Below are positions 34,865-44,365 of a stretch of 64,000 nt of DNA, piece after piece. Origin of the DNA: Rhodospirillaceae bacterium (lineage in GTDB: Bacteria; Pseudomonadota; Alphaproteobacteria; Rhodospirillales; UBA2165); assembly GCA_947467145.1 (NCBI GenBank), contig CANIGJ010000001.1, forward strand, positions 124,001 through 188,000, read 5' to 3'. The notes beneath the pieces are model-generated. The model was not told the origin of the DNA. It worked only from the letters and a program-made list of their open reading frames with translations, and ran no database searches. Position numbers and translations under genes: made by a program. Every line of letters starts with the position of its first letter. Position 1 is the first letter of the stretch.

Positions 34865-35527
34865 TTATCCCCGGAAACAGCTCAGCCCATTCTCCCACGC
34901 CACCCGGCGCGGCACGATGGCCGTGCGGTCGAATTGGGTGCAGAGATCGAGATCGGCGTGCAGATCGAGGCCGCGCAGGCGCGTCGCTCCACTACTTTTC
35001 AGCGCCTCGTCGCGGAAGACCGCACTATCGGGCGTGAGGCCACTGAACCGCCCATAGAGATAGCGCGCGCACAACATGTCCTCTTCGGCAAATTGGCCGT
35101 CTATCAGGCCGACCGCCCAGAAGGATGGCGTCTCGTACCCGGTGGCGCGCACCGCCGCGATGACCGCATCAGCGTTGGCGAACGAGCCGATCAGGACGTC
35201 ACTGCCGGGCAAGCAGGCTTCGATGATGCGCGTGCCGTTCGACGTCGACAGGATCACGATTTTGCCGGCGAGGTCGGCGGGAAGGTTGGACGGCGAATTG
35301 TCGCCGTCGAAACCGGCGAGGCGCAGCCCGCGCCGTTCGCCCAACAGCAACCAATCGGGATGCGCGTCTTTGAGCTTCCGTGCGGCGTCTTCGTCCTTCA
35401 CCGGCACGACCCGCTCGGCGCCCTTCGCCAGCAGTTCGATGATGGTGTTGCTGGCGCGGAACGCGTCGATGACGACGATCACGTCGGTCTGGCGCTTGGC
35501 ATCGATCAGGGTGGACAGGATCGGCAT
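34865..35527 (-). CDS. comB: ComB-like 2-phosphosulfolactate phosphatase
   Basis: 220 aa. Family blocks are clear: VVIDAFRASNTIIELL at the N-terminus, GERRGLRLAGFDGDNSPSNL, ILSTSNGTR, SFANADAV, and GQFAEEDMLCARY. ComB makes sulfolactate in coenzyme M biosynthesis, but many bacteria without coenzyme M carry homologues of unknown purpose, and no comA, comC or sulfonate genes are nearby. The ATG at 35527 is the best start; there is no obvious upstream alternative. Confidence 0.88.
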   Translation of the reverse strand: MPILSTLIDAKRQTDVIVVIDAFRASNTIIELLAKGAERVVPVKDEDAARKLKDAHPDWLLLGERRGLRLAGFDGDNSPSNLPADLAGKIVILSTSNGTRIIEACLPGSDVLIGSFANADAVIAAVRATGYETPSFWAVGLIDGQFAEEDMLCARYLYGRFSGLTPDSAVFRDEALKSSGATRLRGLDLHADLDLCTQFDRTAIVPRRVAWENGLSCFRG

Positions 35528-35633
35528 GCCGGCTTTTAAACGATCGACGCGCCAAACGAAATTGCAAACTGCCCAGATCTAGCCGACGCTTCCGGGAACC
35601 AGCCCGTCGGCCCGACGCTTCTGTCAGGGAACG

Positions 35634-36872
35634 ATGGATTCCTACATACCCTTCCTCATCGGCCTCGGCGCAATTGTCCTTCTGACGGCATGGCTGCCGA
35701 TGGTCCTGCGTCCCCTGCCGCTCTCGCTGCCGATCCTCTGCGTCGCCTTCGGCGCGATCTTGTTTGCGATTGGCGGCGCCGACGCACCGCTACCGTTAGC
35801 GCATGTCGAAATGACCCGGCTGGTGACGGAAATCATAGTCATTATCGCCTTGATGGGCGCTGGGCTTAAGCTCGACCGCCCCATCGGCTGGGTCCGCTGG
35901 CGCACGACGTGGCGGCTGTTGGCCATCGCCATGCCCGTGTCGATCGCCGGCATGACCTTTCTCGGTTGGGGATTGCTGGGTCTCGGCCTACCCACCGCGT
36001 TATTGCTGGCCGCCAGCCTCGCCCCCACCGATCCGGTTCTGGCGAGCGACGTTCAGGTCGGGCCGCCCAAAAGTGGCGAAGACGGCGAGGCGCGGTTTGC
36101 GCTGACCTCCGAAGCGGGATTGAACGACGGCCTCGCCTTTCCCTTCGTCAATCTCGCGATTGCGGCCGCCTTGGCCGCCGCAGGCGAAACCGCGAGCGGC
36201 GGGTGGCTATCGGGCTGGTTAGCCGATTGGTTGTTGATCGATGTCATCTGGAAGATCGCCGCCGGCTGCTTGATCGGCTGGACGATCGGTCGGGGTTTCG
36301 CTTGGCTGTCATTCCGTCTACCCAGGCAATTGCGGCTTTCGACTACCGGCGATGGCTTCGCGGCACTCGGCATGACCTTCATTGCCTACGGAATCGCCGA
36401 AGCCGCGCAGTCGTATGGCTTCGTCGCCGTCTTCGTGACCGCCCTGGCGCTGCGCCGCGCCGAACCCAATCACGAGTATCACGTGCGACTGCATGACTTC
36501 GCCGAACAGATCGAACGGGTCGCGATGATGCTGGTCCTTGTCCTGTTCGGCGGTGCACTGACCAGCGGTCTCTTGGCCGAATTGGACTGGGTCGCCGTCG
36601 CCTTTTGCGCCGCATGTCTGCTCATCGTGCGCCCCTTGAGCGGATTGATCAGCCTATCCGGCGTGGCTTGCCCCTTCGGCGAAAAGGCGGTCATCGCCTT
36701 CTTCGGCATACGCGGGATCGGATCGGCCTATTATCTGGCGTACGGATTGACCCACGCTGAGCACTTCGAGCGGCCCGAATACCTCTGGTCGGTGATCGCG
36801 CTGATGATCCTGACGTCGATTGTCATTCACGGCGTCACTGTGACCCCGGCCCTGCGCGAGATCGACAAGTAA
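35634..36872 (+). CDS. Cation:proton antiporter (CPA1/NhaP-like)
   Basis: 412 aa with about 11-12 membrane segments. Ion-binding motifs of the family are visible: ASLAPTDPVLASDV (TDP of TM4) and SEAGLNDGLAFPF (ND of TM5). The last segment ends at VTPALREIDK without the long cytosolic C-terminal domain found in many NhaP proteins, so it is a short form. Inner-membrane Na+(K+)/H+ exchange is expected. It is monocistronic with a strong terminator 20 bases after its stop. Confidence 0.92.
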   Translation: MDSYIPFLIGLGAIVLLTAWLPMVLRPLPLSLPILCVAFGAILFAIGGADAPLPLAHVEMTRLVTEIIVIIALMGAGLKLDRPIGWVRWRTTWRLLAIAMPVSIAGMTFLGWGLLGLGLPTALLLAASLAPTDPVLASDVQVGPPKSGEDGEARFALTSEAGLNDGLAFPFVNLAIAAALAAAGETASGGWLSGWLADWLLIDVIWKIAAGCLIGWTIGRGFAWLSFRLPRQLRLSTTGDGFAALGMTFIAYGIAEAAQSYGFVAVFVTALALRRAEPNHEYHVRLHDFAEQIERVAMMLVLVLFGGALTSGLLAELDWVAVAFCAACLLIVRPLSGLISLSGVACPFGEKAVIAFFGIRGIGSAYYLAYGLTHAEHFERPEYLWSVIALMILTSIVIHGVTVTPALREIDK

Positions 36873-36891
36873 ACCCGGCCGCTGCAAAGCA

Positions 36892-36923
36892 AAACGGGCC
36901 GCCCCTTGCGGGGCGGCCCGTTT
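36892..36923. terminator. Strong bidirectional terminator
   Basis: A 14-bp perfect stem: 36892-36905 (AAACGGGCCGCCCC) with 36910-36923, loop TTGC. It ends in TTT on the plus strand and is preceded by AAAA, so it serves both the antiporter gene (stop 36872) and the cold shock gene (stop 36966). Confidence 0.92.
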
Positions 36924-36965
36924 CAATTCAGCGCGACCGAAGCCGCGCCAGAATTTTAAAGCTCT

Positions 36966-37172
36966 TTAGAGCTTCTCGAGGTTCTCGGCGGACGACTTGC
37001 CGTCGCGGCCGGCCTGAACTTCGTAAGAAACCTTGTCGCCTTCATTGAGGGCGCGGATACCAGCGCGCTCGACAGCGGAGATGTGGACGAAAACGTCCTT
37101 CGATCCGTCCTGCGGTTGAATGAAGCCGAAGCCTTTCGTCGAGTTGAACCACTTAACAGTTCCAACAGCCAT
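36966..37172 (-). CDS. Cold shock domain protein
   Basis: 68 aa with ATG 37172 and AAAGGTG upstream. Single OB-fold CSD with RNP1 KGFGFIQP and RNP2 DVFVHISAV, so it binds single-stranded RNA/DNA. Family members act as RNA chaperones and are often induced by cold or growth transition. The 177-bp upstream region is AT-rich relative to its neighbours and contains a short hairpin (CCGGG 37261-37265 with CCCGG 37271-37275) that may lie in the 5' UTR, as is common for csp genes. Confidence 0.96.
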   Translation of the reverse strand: MAVGTVKWFNSTKGFGFIQPQDGSKDVFVHISAVERAGIRALNEGDKVSYEVQAGRDGKSSAENLEKL

Positions 37173-37349
37173 GATAGTCACCTTTAACAAACGTGAATTC
37201 GTACCGGACACATGCCCGAAACGGCCGCTTAAACGTTCACAATGTCATAGGGAAACATAGCCGGGATAAGCCCGGAACCCGATCGAATGTAAAACGATAA
37301 AAAACGAACAAGGACAATATAGTACGTTCGGGCCGAAAAAACAAATCAG

Positions 37350-37775
37350 CTAGGCCAAAAAATCCGTCAGAACGAAAATACCGGCGGAAAGCGCCAGACA
37401 CAGCGGGGCGTAGACCAGCGTATCGAGCGTCGCGAAGCGCGTTCCACGCACCCGTTTGAAAAAGCCCAGAAAACGAAAATCGCCAATGGCGCGGAGCAGG
37501 AACAGGCACGCCAGGCCACGCGCGCACCAGAACAACAGATCGGGCGACCATGCGACCGTGACGAGACCGCCGACCGCAGCAACAAGCGATGCCGCCACGA
37601 ACAAAGCCACCGCGACGGCCAGCGTGCCGGCGGGCGACGGCGAAATCGTCGGCGCACCATTGAGTTCGGGAATGGCCGCCGCTTTACCCAGCATGCCGCC
37701 GAACGCCCAATAGACGTGCCACAGCGCCAAGATACTCAGAACGGTGCAGATCACCGCCGCGAGGATCGCGGTCAA
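37350..37775 (-). CDS. DUF3995-type small membrane protein
   Basis: 141 aa, four hydrophobic segments (about residues 2-22, 45-70, 80-105, 118-140). The opening LHVYWAFGG-like block (LALWHVYWAFGG) and the GDFRFLGFFKRVRGTRFATLD stretch before the last segment match the DUF3995 family. The start is a TTG at 37775 that overlaps the TGA of the acetyltransferase gene (TTGA), with GGGAG upstream. Function unknown; translationally coupled to the acetyltransferase. Confidence 0.85.
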   Translation of the reverse strand: MTAILAAVICTVLSILALWHVYWAFGGMLGKAAAIPELNGAPTISPSPAGTLAVAVALFVAASLVAAVGGLVTVAWSPDLLFWCARGLACLFLLRAIGDFRFLGFFKRVRGTRFATLDTLVYAPLCLALSAGIFVLTDFLA

Positions 37776-38272
37776 TGACTGCTCCCGCCGCGCCGCAATT
37801 CCCACTGCCAGACGATGCCTTCGGGATAATCCATTGGCCCGACCAAGCTGAAGCCGAGTTTTTTGACGATGTGGACGGAGGCGTTTTCCTCGGCCTCCGT
37901 ATGGGCAAAGACCGTGTCGACATCGGTCGCCTGCCACGCAATCTCGACCAGCCCCGCCGCCATCGCCCTGCCCCAGCCGCGTCCTTCGTAACCGGGAAAG
38001 GTGTAGAACGCGATCTCGACCATGCCGTCTTCGGGCATGTCCTTGAAGGCGCAGATGCCGACGATCTCATTCGCCTCAGTGTCGTAGGCGAGATAGGCGA
38101 TCCACGGCGCCTCGGCATTCGTCTGCTCGTACAGATCGGCCTGCGCGGCAGCGGCATCCCCCAGAATCTCGGCGATATCCTCGGCATTGGCGGCATGTGC
38201 GTAAAAGGCATTGTCATCTTCGGCGATGGCGACGGCATCGTCGAACGACAGCGCGATGAGTTCGAGTGTCAT
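37772..38272 (-). CDS. GNAT-family N-acetyltransferase
   Basis: 166 aa. Acetyl-CoA-binding motif A is YEGRGWGRAMAAGL (the R/Q-x-x-G-x-G/A signature) at about residue 95-108, after the beta4 strand MVEIAFYTFPG. The C-terminal KKLGFSLVGPMDYPEG is typical of the group that acetylates amino groups of proteins or small molecules. The acidic N-terminus (SFDDAVAIAEDD) replaces a usual start. Overlaps the DUF3995 gene by four bases. Substrate unknown. Confidence 0.9.
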   Translation of the reverse strand: MTLELIALSFDDAVAIAEDDNAFYAHAANAEDIAEILGDAAAAQADLYEQTNAEAPWIAYLAYDTEANEIVGICAFKDMPEDGMVEIAFYTFPGYEGRGWGRAMAAGLVEIAWQATDVDTVFAHTEAEENASVHIVKKLGFSLVGPMDYPEGIVWQWELRRGGSSH

Positions 38273-38291
38273 CCCGCCTTGTAGCGAGGGA

Positions 38292-38756
38292 CTAAAGCCG
38301 CGCCAAGTCCTCGATGGCGGCGACCACGATTCCGCTACCGCGTGAGATCAGCAGCACATCGCCGCCGACGCGGATATAGCGGTAGCCGGCCGGCGCCGGC
38401 GCAAGCTGCGGCGTGAGATCCGCTGGCAGATTGTGGAACACGACCTGGCGCGGCAATGGGCGACCGAGCACCCATTGTTTCGTGTCGGCCGGTAAACAGC
38501 CTTCGGCCTTACGGGCGAGGCCGGTTGGGCACGGCCCCGACAGCGCGACAGCGCGGTAATAGTGATAGATCGCCAGCCGATCCTGATCGACGAAATTGAT
38601 TTTCGCTTTGATGTAGGACCCCCCGCCCAAACCGTCGGCCCGGATGCTGGCGGGCCTGGCATCGGTGTCAGGGGCCGCGAATTGGTGCGCGATCACCATT
38701 TGCCCGCCCCAGACCAGGGCCAGCGTGAAAGACAGAACGCGTAAGGGGCTGAACAT
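38292..38756 (-). CDS. RcnB/CigR-like periplasmic protein, short copy
   Basis: 154 aa. Signal peptide (core LSFTLALVWGGQMVIA). The C-terminal half follows the family plan: CPTGLARKAEGCLPAD, then WVLGRPLPRQVVFHNLP, GYRYIRVGGDVLLI and IVVAAIEDLARL. It lacks the charged Gly/His-rich linker of the paralogue at 38879. Proteins of this family are periplasmic or inner-membrane-anchored and linked to metal homeostasis (RcnB) or virulence control (CigR); no such partner is seen here. Tandem with the next gene, 122 bp apart. Confidence 0.83.
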   Translation of the reverse strand: MFSPLRVLSFTLALVWGGQMVIAHQFAAPDTDARPASIRADGLGGGSYIKAKINFVDQDRLAIYHYYRAVALSGPCPTGLARKAEGCLPADTKQWVLGRPLPRQVVFHNLPADLTPQLAPAPAGYRYIRVGGDVLLISRGSGIVVAAIEDLARL

Positions 38757-38878
38757 GGGTCGTCGTCCTATGCCGTACGCATAGAACGAGCGGCCCGAAG
38801 TCCCGTTCCTGAGGATTCGGACCGCTCCGATTTTGTCACACGTAATTGGTGTCGTCGTTCAGCTTTTGTTAACGAACG

Positions 38879-39376
38879 TTAAAGCCGGCCGAGATCCTCG
38901 ATGGCCGCCGCAACCATACCGGTACCAGCCGCGATCATCAGGATGTCGGACGCGACGCGAACGTAGCGATAACCCGGCGGCGGGGCGGAAATGCGCATCA
39001 TCAGATCCGGCGGCACGGGATAATAGATCACCTCGCGCGGCAGCGGCCGGCCGATCACCCACTTCTTGGCCAGGCCCGGGGGCATGCAGCCGTTGCGCTT
39101 CTTGGCGAGGCCCGGCGGGCATTTACCGTGACGCGCCACATCGCCGTAATAATCGTAAATGACGCGGCGATCGACTTCGACGAAGTTGACGTTCACGTTG
39201 ACATAGGGCCCGCCGCCCGGCCCTTCAGCGCGGCCGCCTTCATGTTTACGGTCGTGCTCATGGGAGTTGCCCTTGCCCTTGCCTTCCTTGGCGAAGGCCA
39301 GATCGGAAGATGCAAAGGTCGGCGCGAAGATCGCCAGGCAGAGTGATAAAGCGAACAGGCGAAGTTTGATCGTCAT
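38879..39376 (-). CDS. RcnB/CigR-like periplasmic protein, long copy
   Basis: 165 aa. Sec signal peptide (ALSLCLAIFAPTFA) then a His/Lys/Glu-rich linker (about residues 30-55: SHEHDRKHEGG), which could bind metal. The domain has YYGDVARHGKCPPGLAKKRNGC, GLAKKWVIGRPLP, PPGYRYVRVASDILMI and a final AAAIEDLGRL. Clearly a duplicate of the gene downstream; its CPPGLAKK repeats are closer to the family consensus, so this is probably the ancestral-like copy. Confidence 0.86.
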   Translation of the reverse strand: MTIKLRLFALSLCLAIFAPTFASSDLAFAKEGKGKGNSHEHDRKHEGGRAEGPGGGPYVNVNVNFVEVDRRVIYDYYGDVARHGKCPPGLAKKRNGCMPPGLAKKWVIGRPLPREVIYYPVPPDLMMRISAPPPGYRYVRVASDILMIAAGTGMVAAAIEDLGRL

Positions 39377-39503
39377 GATTTCGTCCTAGACACGTTCGAG
39401 GGAGCAACGTGACATGAACGAAACAGCAAGCCGCCGGTTCCGTATGTGACCCGGCGCACATGTCCCAAAAAGGACGCAGGCGCCGGGATCAACAACGAAT
39501 GGT

Positions 39504-42197
39504 TCAGGCGTCGACCAGTTCCTTGCCTTTGCCCTTGGTAAGCGCGGCTTGCGCGGCCGCCAAGCGGGCGATCGGCACGCGGTAGGGCGAGCACGACACG
39601 TAGTCGAGCCCAACCTGCGCGCAGAACGCGATGGACGACGGATCGCCGCCATGTTCGCCGCAGATGCCGAGCTTGATGCCGGGGCGCGTCTTGCGCCCGC
39701 GATCGGCGGCGATCTGGATCAATTCGCCCACACCTTCGCGGTCCAACGTCGCGAACGGGTCTTTCTCGAAGATGCCGCGATCCTGGTAATACTGCAGGAA
39801 CGAGCCGGAGTCGTCGCGCGACAGCCCGAAGGTGGTCTGCGTGAGGTCATTGGTGCCGAAGGAGAAGAATTCCGCACCCTTGGCGATCTCGCCCGCCTGC
39901 AAGGCAGCGCGCGGCAGTTCGATCATGGTGCCGACGAGATATTTGAGCGTTTTGCCGGCTTTCTTGCCGACCTCGCCCGCGATCTTGTCGACCATCTCCT
40001 TGAGGATGTCGAATTCCTTCTTGGTGCCGACCAGCGGGATCATGACCTCGGGTAGCACGGTCGTGCCGGTCTTGGACTCGGCTTCGACCATGGCTTCGAA
40101 GATCGCCTGGCACTGCATCTCGTAGATTTCCGGATACACGATGCCGAGGCGGCAGCCGCGTAAGCCGAGCATCGGATTGGCTTCGTGCAGCGAAGCCGCA
40201 CGTGCGCGCACGTCGGCAACCTTGGCGCCGGCCGCCGAGGCGACCTCTTCCATTTCCGCATCCGTGTTCGGCAGGAATTCGTGCAACGGCGGATCGAGCA
40301 GACGGATGGTCACCGGCAGGCCCTTCATGATGGTGAAGAGCTCGGTGAAATCGTCGCGCTGATACGGGATCAGCTTGGCCAACGCCTTGCGGCGATCGGA
40401 TTCGTTGCCGGCCAGGATCATCTCGCGCATGTGGATGATGCGCTTGGGATCGAAGAACATATGTTCGGTGCGGCAGAGGCCAATGCCTTCGGCGCCGAAT
40501 TTCACCGCGGTCGCGGCATCTTCCGGCGTTTCGGCATTGGTGCGGATCTTGAGCACACGGGCCTCATCGGCCCAGGTCATGAGGGTCGCGAAATCGCCGG
40601 TCAGTTCGGGCTGAATGGTTTTCACCTCGCCCTTCATGACTTCGCCGCGCGAGCCATCGATCGTGATGATCTCGCCGGCCTTCACGACCTCGCCCTTCAC
40701 CGTCAAAGTCTGCGCCCGGTAATCGACGCGGATTTCACCGGCGCCGGCAACGCAGGGACGGCCCATGCCGCGCGCGACGACCGCCGCGTGGCTGGTCATG
40801 CCGCCGCGCGTGGTGAGAATGCCTTGCGCCGCATGCATGCCGCCGATGTCTTCGGGGCTGGTTTCGATACGCACGAGAATAACCTTCTCGCCCTTCGCCG
40901 CCAGATCCTCGGCATCCTTGGCCGAGAACGCGACCTTGCCGGTGGCCGCACCCGGCGAGGCGGGCAAGCCCTTGCACAGCACATGGCGCGGGGCTTTGGG
41001 ATCGAGGGTCGGATGCAGCAGCTGGTCGAGCTGACCCGGCTCAATCCGCTTAATCGCTTCTTCGCGCGTCAGCACGCCGTCATTGGCCATTTCGACCGCG
41101 ATGCGCAGTGCGGACTTCGCCGTGCGTTTGCCGGACCGCGTCTGGAGCATCCAGAGCTTGCCTTCCTGCACGGTGAATTCCATGTCCTGCATGTCGCGAT
41201 AATGCTTTTCGAGCTTTTCGCGCACGGCGCACAGATCGTCGTACAGCTTCGGCATCTGCTCTTCCATCGAAGGCAGATCGTTGCCGCTTTCCTGACGCTC
41301 GGCCTTGGTCAGGTTCTGCGGTGTGCGGATGCCCGCCACCACGTCCTCACCCTGCGCGTTGATCAGATATTCGCCGTAGAAGCTGTTCTCGCCGGTCGAC
41401 GGATTGCGCGTGAAGCACACGCCCGTCGCCGAGGTATCGCCCATATTGCCGAACACCATCGATTGGATGTTCACGGCGGTGCCCCATTCGACCGGGATGT
41501 CGTGCAGGCGGCGATAGATCGTCGCGCGATCGTTCATCCAGCTACCGAACACGGCGGCGATGGCACCCCAAAGCTGTTCGTGCGGGTCCTGCGGGAACGG
41601 ACGGCCGAGTTCTTCGTGGACCTTCTTGGCATAGGCCTTGGCGATGACCTTCCAATCCTCGGCGGTCAGCTGCGTGTCGAGGGTGACGCCCTTGTCCTCT
41701 TTATGCTCGGACAGGATTTCTTCGAAATGGTGATGTTCGACGCCGAGCACGACATCGCCATACATCTGGATGAAGCGGCGATAGGAATCGTAAGCGAAGC
41801 GTTCGTCACCCGACGCGGCGGCCAGGCCCTTCACGGTTTCATCGTTGAGACCGAGATTGAGGACCGTATCCATCATGCCGGGCATCGAGGCGCGCGCACC
41901 GGAACGGACCGAAACCAGCAGCGGGTTGGCCGCATCGCCGAATTTCTTGCCGATGATCTTCTCGACGTTGGCGAGCGCCTTCGACACCTGATCCTTCAAC
42001 TCGGCCGGATAGGACGAATTGTTCTTGGTGAAATAGGTGCAGACCTCGGTGGTCAGCGTGAAGCCCGGAGGCACCGGCAAACCGAGATTGGCCATTTCAG
42101 CAAGGTTCGCACCTTTGCCACCGAGGAGATTCTTCATCTCCGCCTTGCCGTCGGCAGCGCCGTTGCCGAATGCATATACCCATTTCGTGGTGCTCAA
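39504..42197 (-). CDS. ppdK: Pyruvate, phosphate dikinase
   Basis: 897 aa. Interconverts pyruvate + ATP + Pi with PEP + AMP + PPi. N-terminal ATP-grasp domain (GGKGANLAEMA), the swivelling phospho-His domain GGMTSHAAVVARGMG (catalytic His), and the C-terminal PEP/pyruvate barrel with catalytic CGEHGGDP near the end. The start is TTG at 42197, with GGGGGTG upstream, and it overlaps the glyS TGA (TTGA). glyQ-glyS-ppdK is a familiar alphaproteobacterial run. Length is standard. Confidence 0.97.
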   Translation of the reverse strand: MSTTKWVYAFGNGAADGKAEMKNLLGGKGANLAEMANLGLPVPPGFTLTTEVCTYFTKNNSSYPAELKDQVSKALANVEKIIGKKFGDAANPLLVSVRSGARASMPGMMDTVLNLGLNDETVKGLAAASGDERFAYDSYRRFIQMYGDVVLGVEHHHFEEILSEHKEDKGVTLDTQLTAEDWKVIAKAYAKKVHEELGRPFPQDPHEQLWGAIAAVFGSWMNDRATIYRRLHDIPVEWGTAVNIQSMVFGNMGDTSATGVCFTRNPSTGENSFYGEYLINAQGEDVVAGIRTPQNLTKAERQESGNDLPSMEEQMPKLYDDLCAVREKLEKHYRDMQDMEFTVQEGKLWMLQTRSGKRTAKSALRIAVEMANDGVLTREEAIKRIEPGQLDQLLHPTLDPKAPRHVLCKGLPASPGAATGKVAFSAKDAEDLAAKGEKVILVRIETSPEDIGGMHAAQGILTTRGGMTSHAAVVARGMGRPCVAGAGEIRVDYRAQTLTVKGEVVKAGEIITIDGSRGEVMKGEVKTIQPELTGDFATLMTWADEARVLKIRTNAETPEDAATAVKFGAEGIGLCRTEHMFFDPKRIIHMREMILAGNESDRRKALAKLIPYQRDDFTELFTIMKGLPVTIRLLDPPLHEFLPNTDAEMEEVASAAGAKVADVRARAASLHEANPMLGLRGCRLGIVYPEIYEMQCQAIFEAMVEAESKTGTTVLPEVMIPLVGTKKEFDILKEMVDKIAGEVGKKAGKTLKYLVGTMIELPRAALQAGEIAKGAEFFSFGTNDLTQTTFGLSRDDSGSFLQYYQDRGIFEKDPFATLDREGVGELIQIAADRGRKTRPGIKLGICGEHGGDPSSIAFCAQVGLDYVSCSPYRVPIARLAAAQAALTKGKGKELVDA

Positions 42198-44365
42198 CGG
42201 TCACCCCCTTCGATGTGAGAGAAGTCCGCAACTTGGTTCATCGTCCCGCGGATACGAGACAGCAATTGGAGCCGGTTCACCCGCAGCGGTGCATCGTCGC
42301 TATTGACGGTGACATTGTCGAAGAAGGCATCGACGGGGGCGCGCAGGGAAGACAGTTTCGTCATCGCATCGGTATAACGCTCTTCCTGGAGCAATCCTTC
42401 CAGGTCGGTCGAAACTTTTGTCATATCGGCGGCGAGGCTGCGTTCTTCGACGGCCACGAGGGTCTTGGCATCGGGCTCGCCGGTATAGGACTTGCCGTCG
42501 CGCTTTTCCTCGATCCGGAGGATATTGGCGGCGCGGCGATAGGCGGTCAGCAAGTTGGCGCCGTCTTCGCTTTCGACGAAACTGGTAAGCGCGTTAACTC
42601 TATTGAGAATGTCCAATAGATTGGTGTGCTCAACGCTCGCAAAGATAGCTGAAATTAGATCATGGCGGACGCCTTGATCACGCAGTTGGACTTTCAACCG
42701 CTCAGACAAATATTCGCGGAAATTCTTCTGATGAACAGCATCCCATGCATTGGTAAGCACATCTCGCCGAGTTTCCCCGGACACCTTATCTAGGACCGGC
42801 TGTCTTACTTCATCGGGGAAATTCGCGAAGGCTGCCGCCAAAACCGGGGTCAGATCGAAGTCCAGCTTGTTTTCCAGCACCAGGCGGATGACGCCAAGCG
42901 CCGCGCGACGCAGCGCGTAGGGATCTTTCGAGCCCGTCGGCTTTTCATCGATCGCCCAGAAGCCAACCAGGGTATCGATACGGTCGGCCAAAGCGAGCGC
43001 CACGCTGACCGGCGCCTTCGGGCAGGTATCGCTGGGGCCCTGCGGCGCATAATGATCGCGGATCGCGTCGGCGACTTCGGCATCTTCTTTATCGTTGAGC
43101 GCGTAATAGCGCCCCATGATGCCTTGGACTTCCGGGAATTCGCCGACCATGCCGCTGGTCAGATCGCATTTGGCGAGATCGGCTGCACGACGCACTTTTT
43201 CTTTATCCGCACCCGGTACGAAGGCGGCGATCTCGGTCGCCAGTTCGCGCACGCGCGCCATTTTGTCGGCCAAGGTGCCGAGCTTGGCGTGGAAGGTAAC
43301 GTTCTTGAGCGAGCCTGCACGGGCGTCGAGCTTCTGCTTGCGATCCAAATCCCAGAAGAACTTGGCATCCGCCAGACGGGCACGCAGCACGCGCTCGTTG
43401 CCGGCCACAATCGCCTTGCCGCCGTCCGCCGTTTCGCGGTTCGCCACCACGATGAAGTGCGAGGCGAGCGCGCCGCCCGGTTTATCCATGGCGAAATATT
43501 TCTGGTTCTTGCGCATGGTCGCGGTCAGAACCTCGGACGGAATATCCATGTACTCGTCGTCGATGGACCCGATCAGAGTGACCGGCCATTCGACGAGGCC
43601 TGCCACTTCTTCCAGCAGCGCCGGATCGTCGCGCAACACGAGACCGAGGGCTTTCGCCAGCGCTTCGGCGTCGGTCTTGATCTTGGCCTTGCGTTCGTCC
43701 TGATCGAGAACGACGTAGGCGTCCTTCAACCCCCGACGATAATCGGCGACGCCCGTCACCAGGAACGATTCCGGCGCCATGAAGCGATGGCCGAAGGTCT
43801 GGTTGTTCCAGGTAAAGCGGATGTCTTCGGCATTGCCGCTGGCCGGGCGCGCGCCCAGGCTCCAGGTGAATTCGAGCGGCTTGCCGTCGAGCAGGCAAAG
43901 AATGTTCTGGATCGGGCGCACCCACGACACCGCCGTATTGGCCCAGCGCATCGATTTCGGCCAGGGGAAACGCGTCAGCGCCTCGGACACGACCTTGATG
44001 ACCGTTTCTTCCGCGCCCTCGCCCTTCTTCTCGATCACGGCGAAATAGAAATCGCCCTTTTCGGTCGTGCGTTTTTCGAGCTGTTCGAGCGTGAGGCCGG
44101 TCGACTTCAAAAAGCCGTCGATAGCCTTTTCGTTCGCGTCGAGACGGGGCCCGCGACGTTCTTCGGAAATATCGGGCGCCTTGTCGGGAATGCCTTCAAC
44201 GACAAGCGCCAAGCGGCGCGGGGTCGCAAAGGCGCGCGCCCGCGTCTGGGTGAGACCGGCAGCAGCCAAGCCTTCACTCACCAAACGCTTGAGATCGTCG
44301 GCGGCCTTGAGCTGCATGCGCGCCGGGATTTCTTCCGAGAGGATTTCGAGCAGAAGTTCGGGCAT
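42194..44365 (-). CDS. glyS: Glycyl-tRNA synthetase beta subunit
   Basis: 723 aa starting at the ATG at 44365 ([17 protein letters not shown]), which overlaps the glyQ TAA (TAATG). The N-terminal block and the HFIVVANRE...NERVLRARLADAKFFWDLD stretch are hallmarks of GlyS; an HD-like middle domain and a C-terminal DALR anticodon-binding domain (FFDNVTVNSDDAPLRVNRL) follow. It forms alpha2beta2 with GlyQ. Its stop overlaps ppdK, so three genes are coupled. Confidence 0.97.
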   Translation of the reverse strand: MPELLLEILSEEIPARMQLKAADDLKRLVSEGLAAAGLTQTRARAFATPRRLALVVEGIPDKAPDISEERRGPRLDANEKAIDGFLKSTGLTLEQLEKRTTEKGDFYFAVIEKKGEGAEETVIKVVSEALTRFPWPKSMRWANTAVSWVRPIQNILCLLDGKPLEFTWSLGARPASGNAEDIRFTWNNQTFGHRFMAPESFLVTGVADYRRGLKDAYVVLDQDERKAKIKTDAEALAKALGLVLRDDPALLEEVAGLVEWPVTLIGSIDDEYMDIPSEVLTATMRKNQKYFAMDKPGGALASHFIVVANRETADGGKAIVAGNERVLRARLADAKFFWDLDRKQKLDARAGSLKNVTFHAKLGTLADKMARVRELATEIAAFVPGADKEKVRRAADLAKCDLTSGMVGEFPEVQGIMGRYYALNDKEDAEVADAIRDHYAPQGPSDTCPKAPVSVALALADRIDTLVGFWAIDEKPTGSKDPYALRRAALGVIRLVLENKLDFDLTPVLAAAFANFPDEVRQPVLDKVSGETRRDVLTNAWDAVHQKNFREYLSERLKVQLRDQGVRHDLISAIFASVEHTNLLDILNRVNALTSFVESEDGANLLTAYRRAANILRIEEKRDGKSYTGEPDAKTLVAVEERSLAADMTKVSTDLEGLLQEERYTDAMTKLSSLRAPVDAFFDNVTVNSDDAPLRVNRLQLLSRIRGTMNQVADFSHIEGGDR

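Noticed and set aside
40185..42218. Long open frame (677 codons) opposite ppdK
   Set aside because: It mirrors the coding frame of ppdK in high-G+C DNA, has His/Arg-rich content without any family motif, and ppdK is clearly the real gene. The same applies to long frames opposite gor (32350-33927), glyS (43052-44437) and the Mo-hydroxylase (27200-28429).
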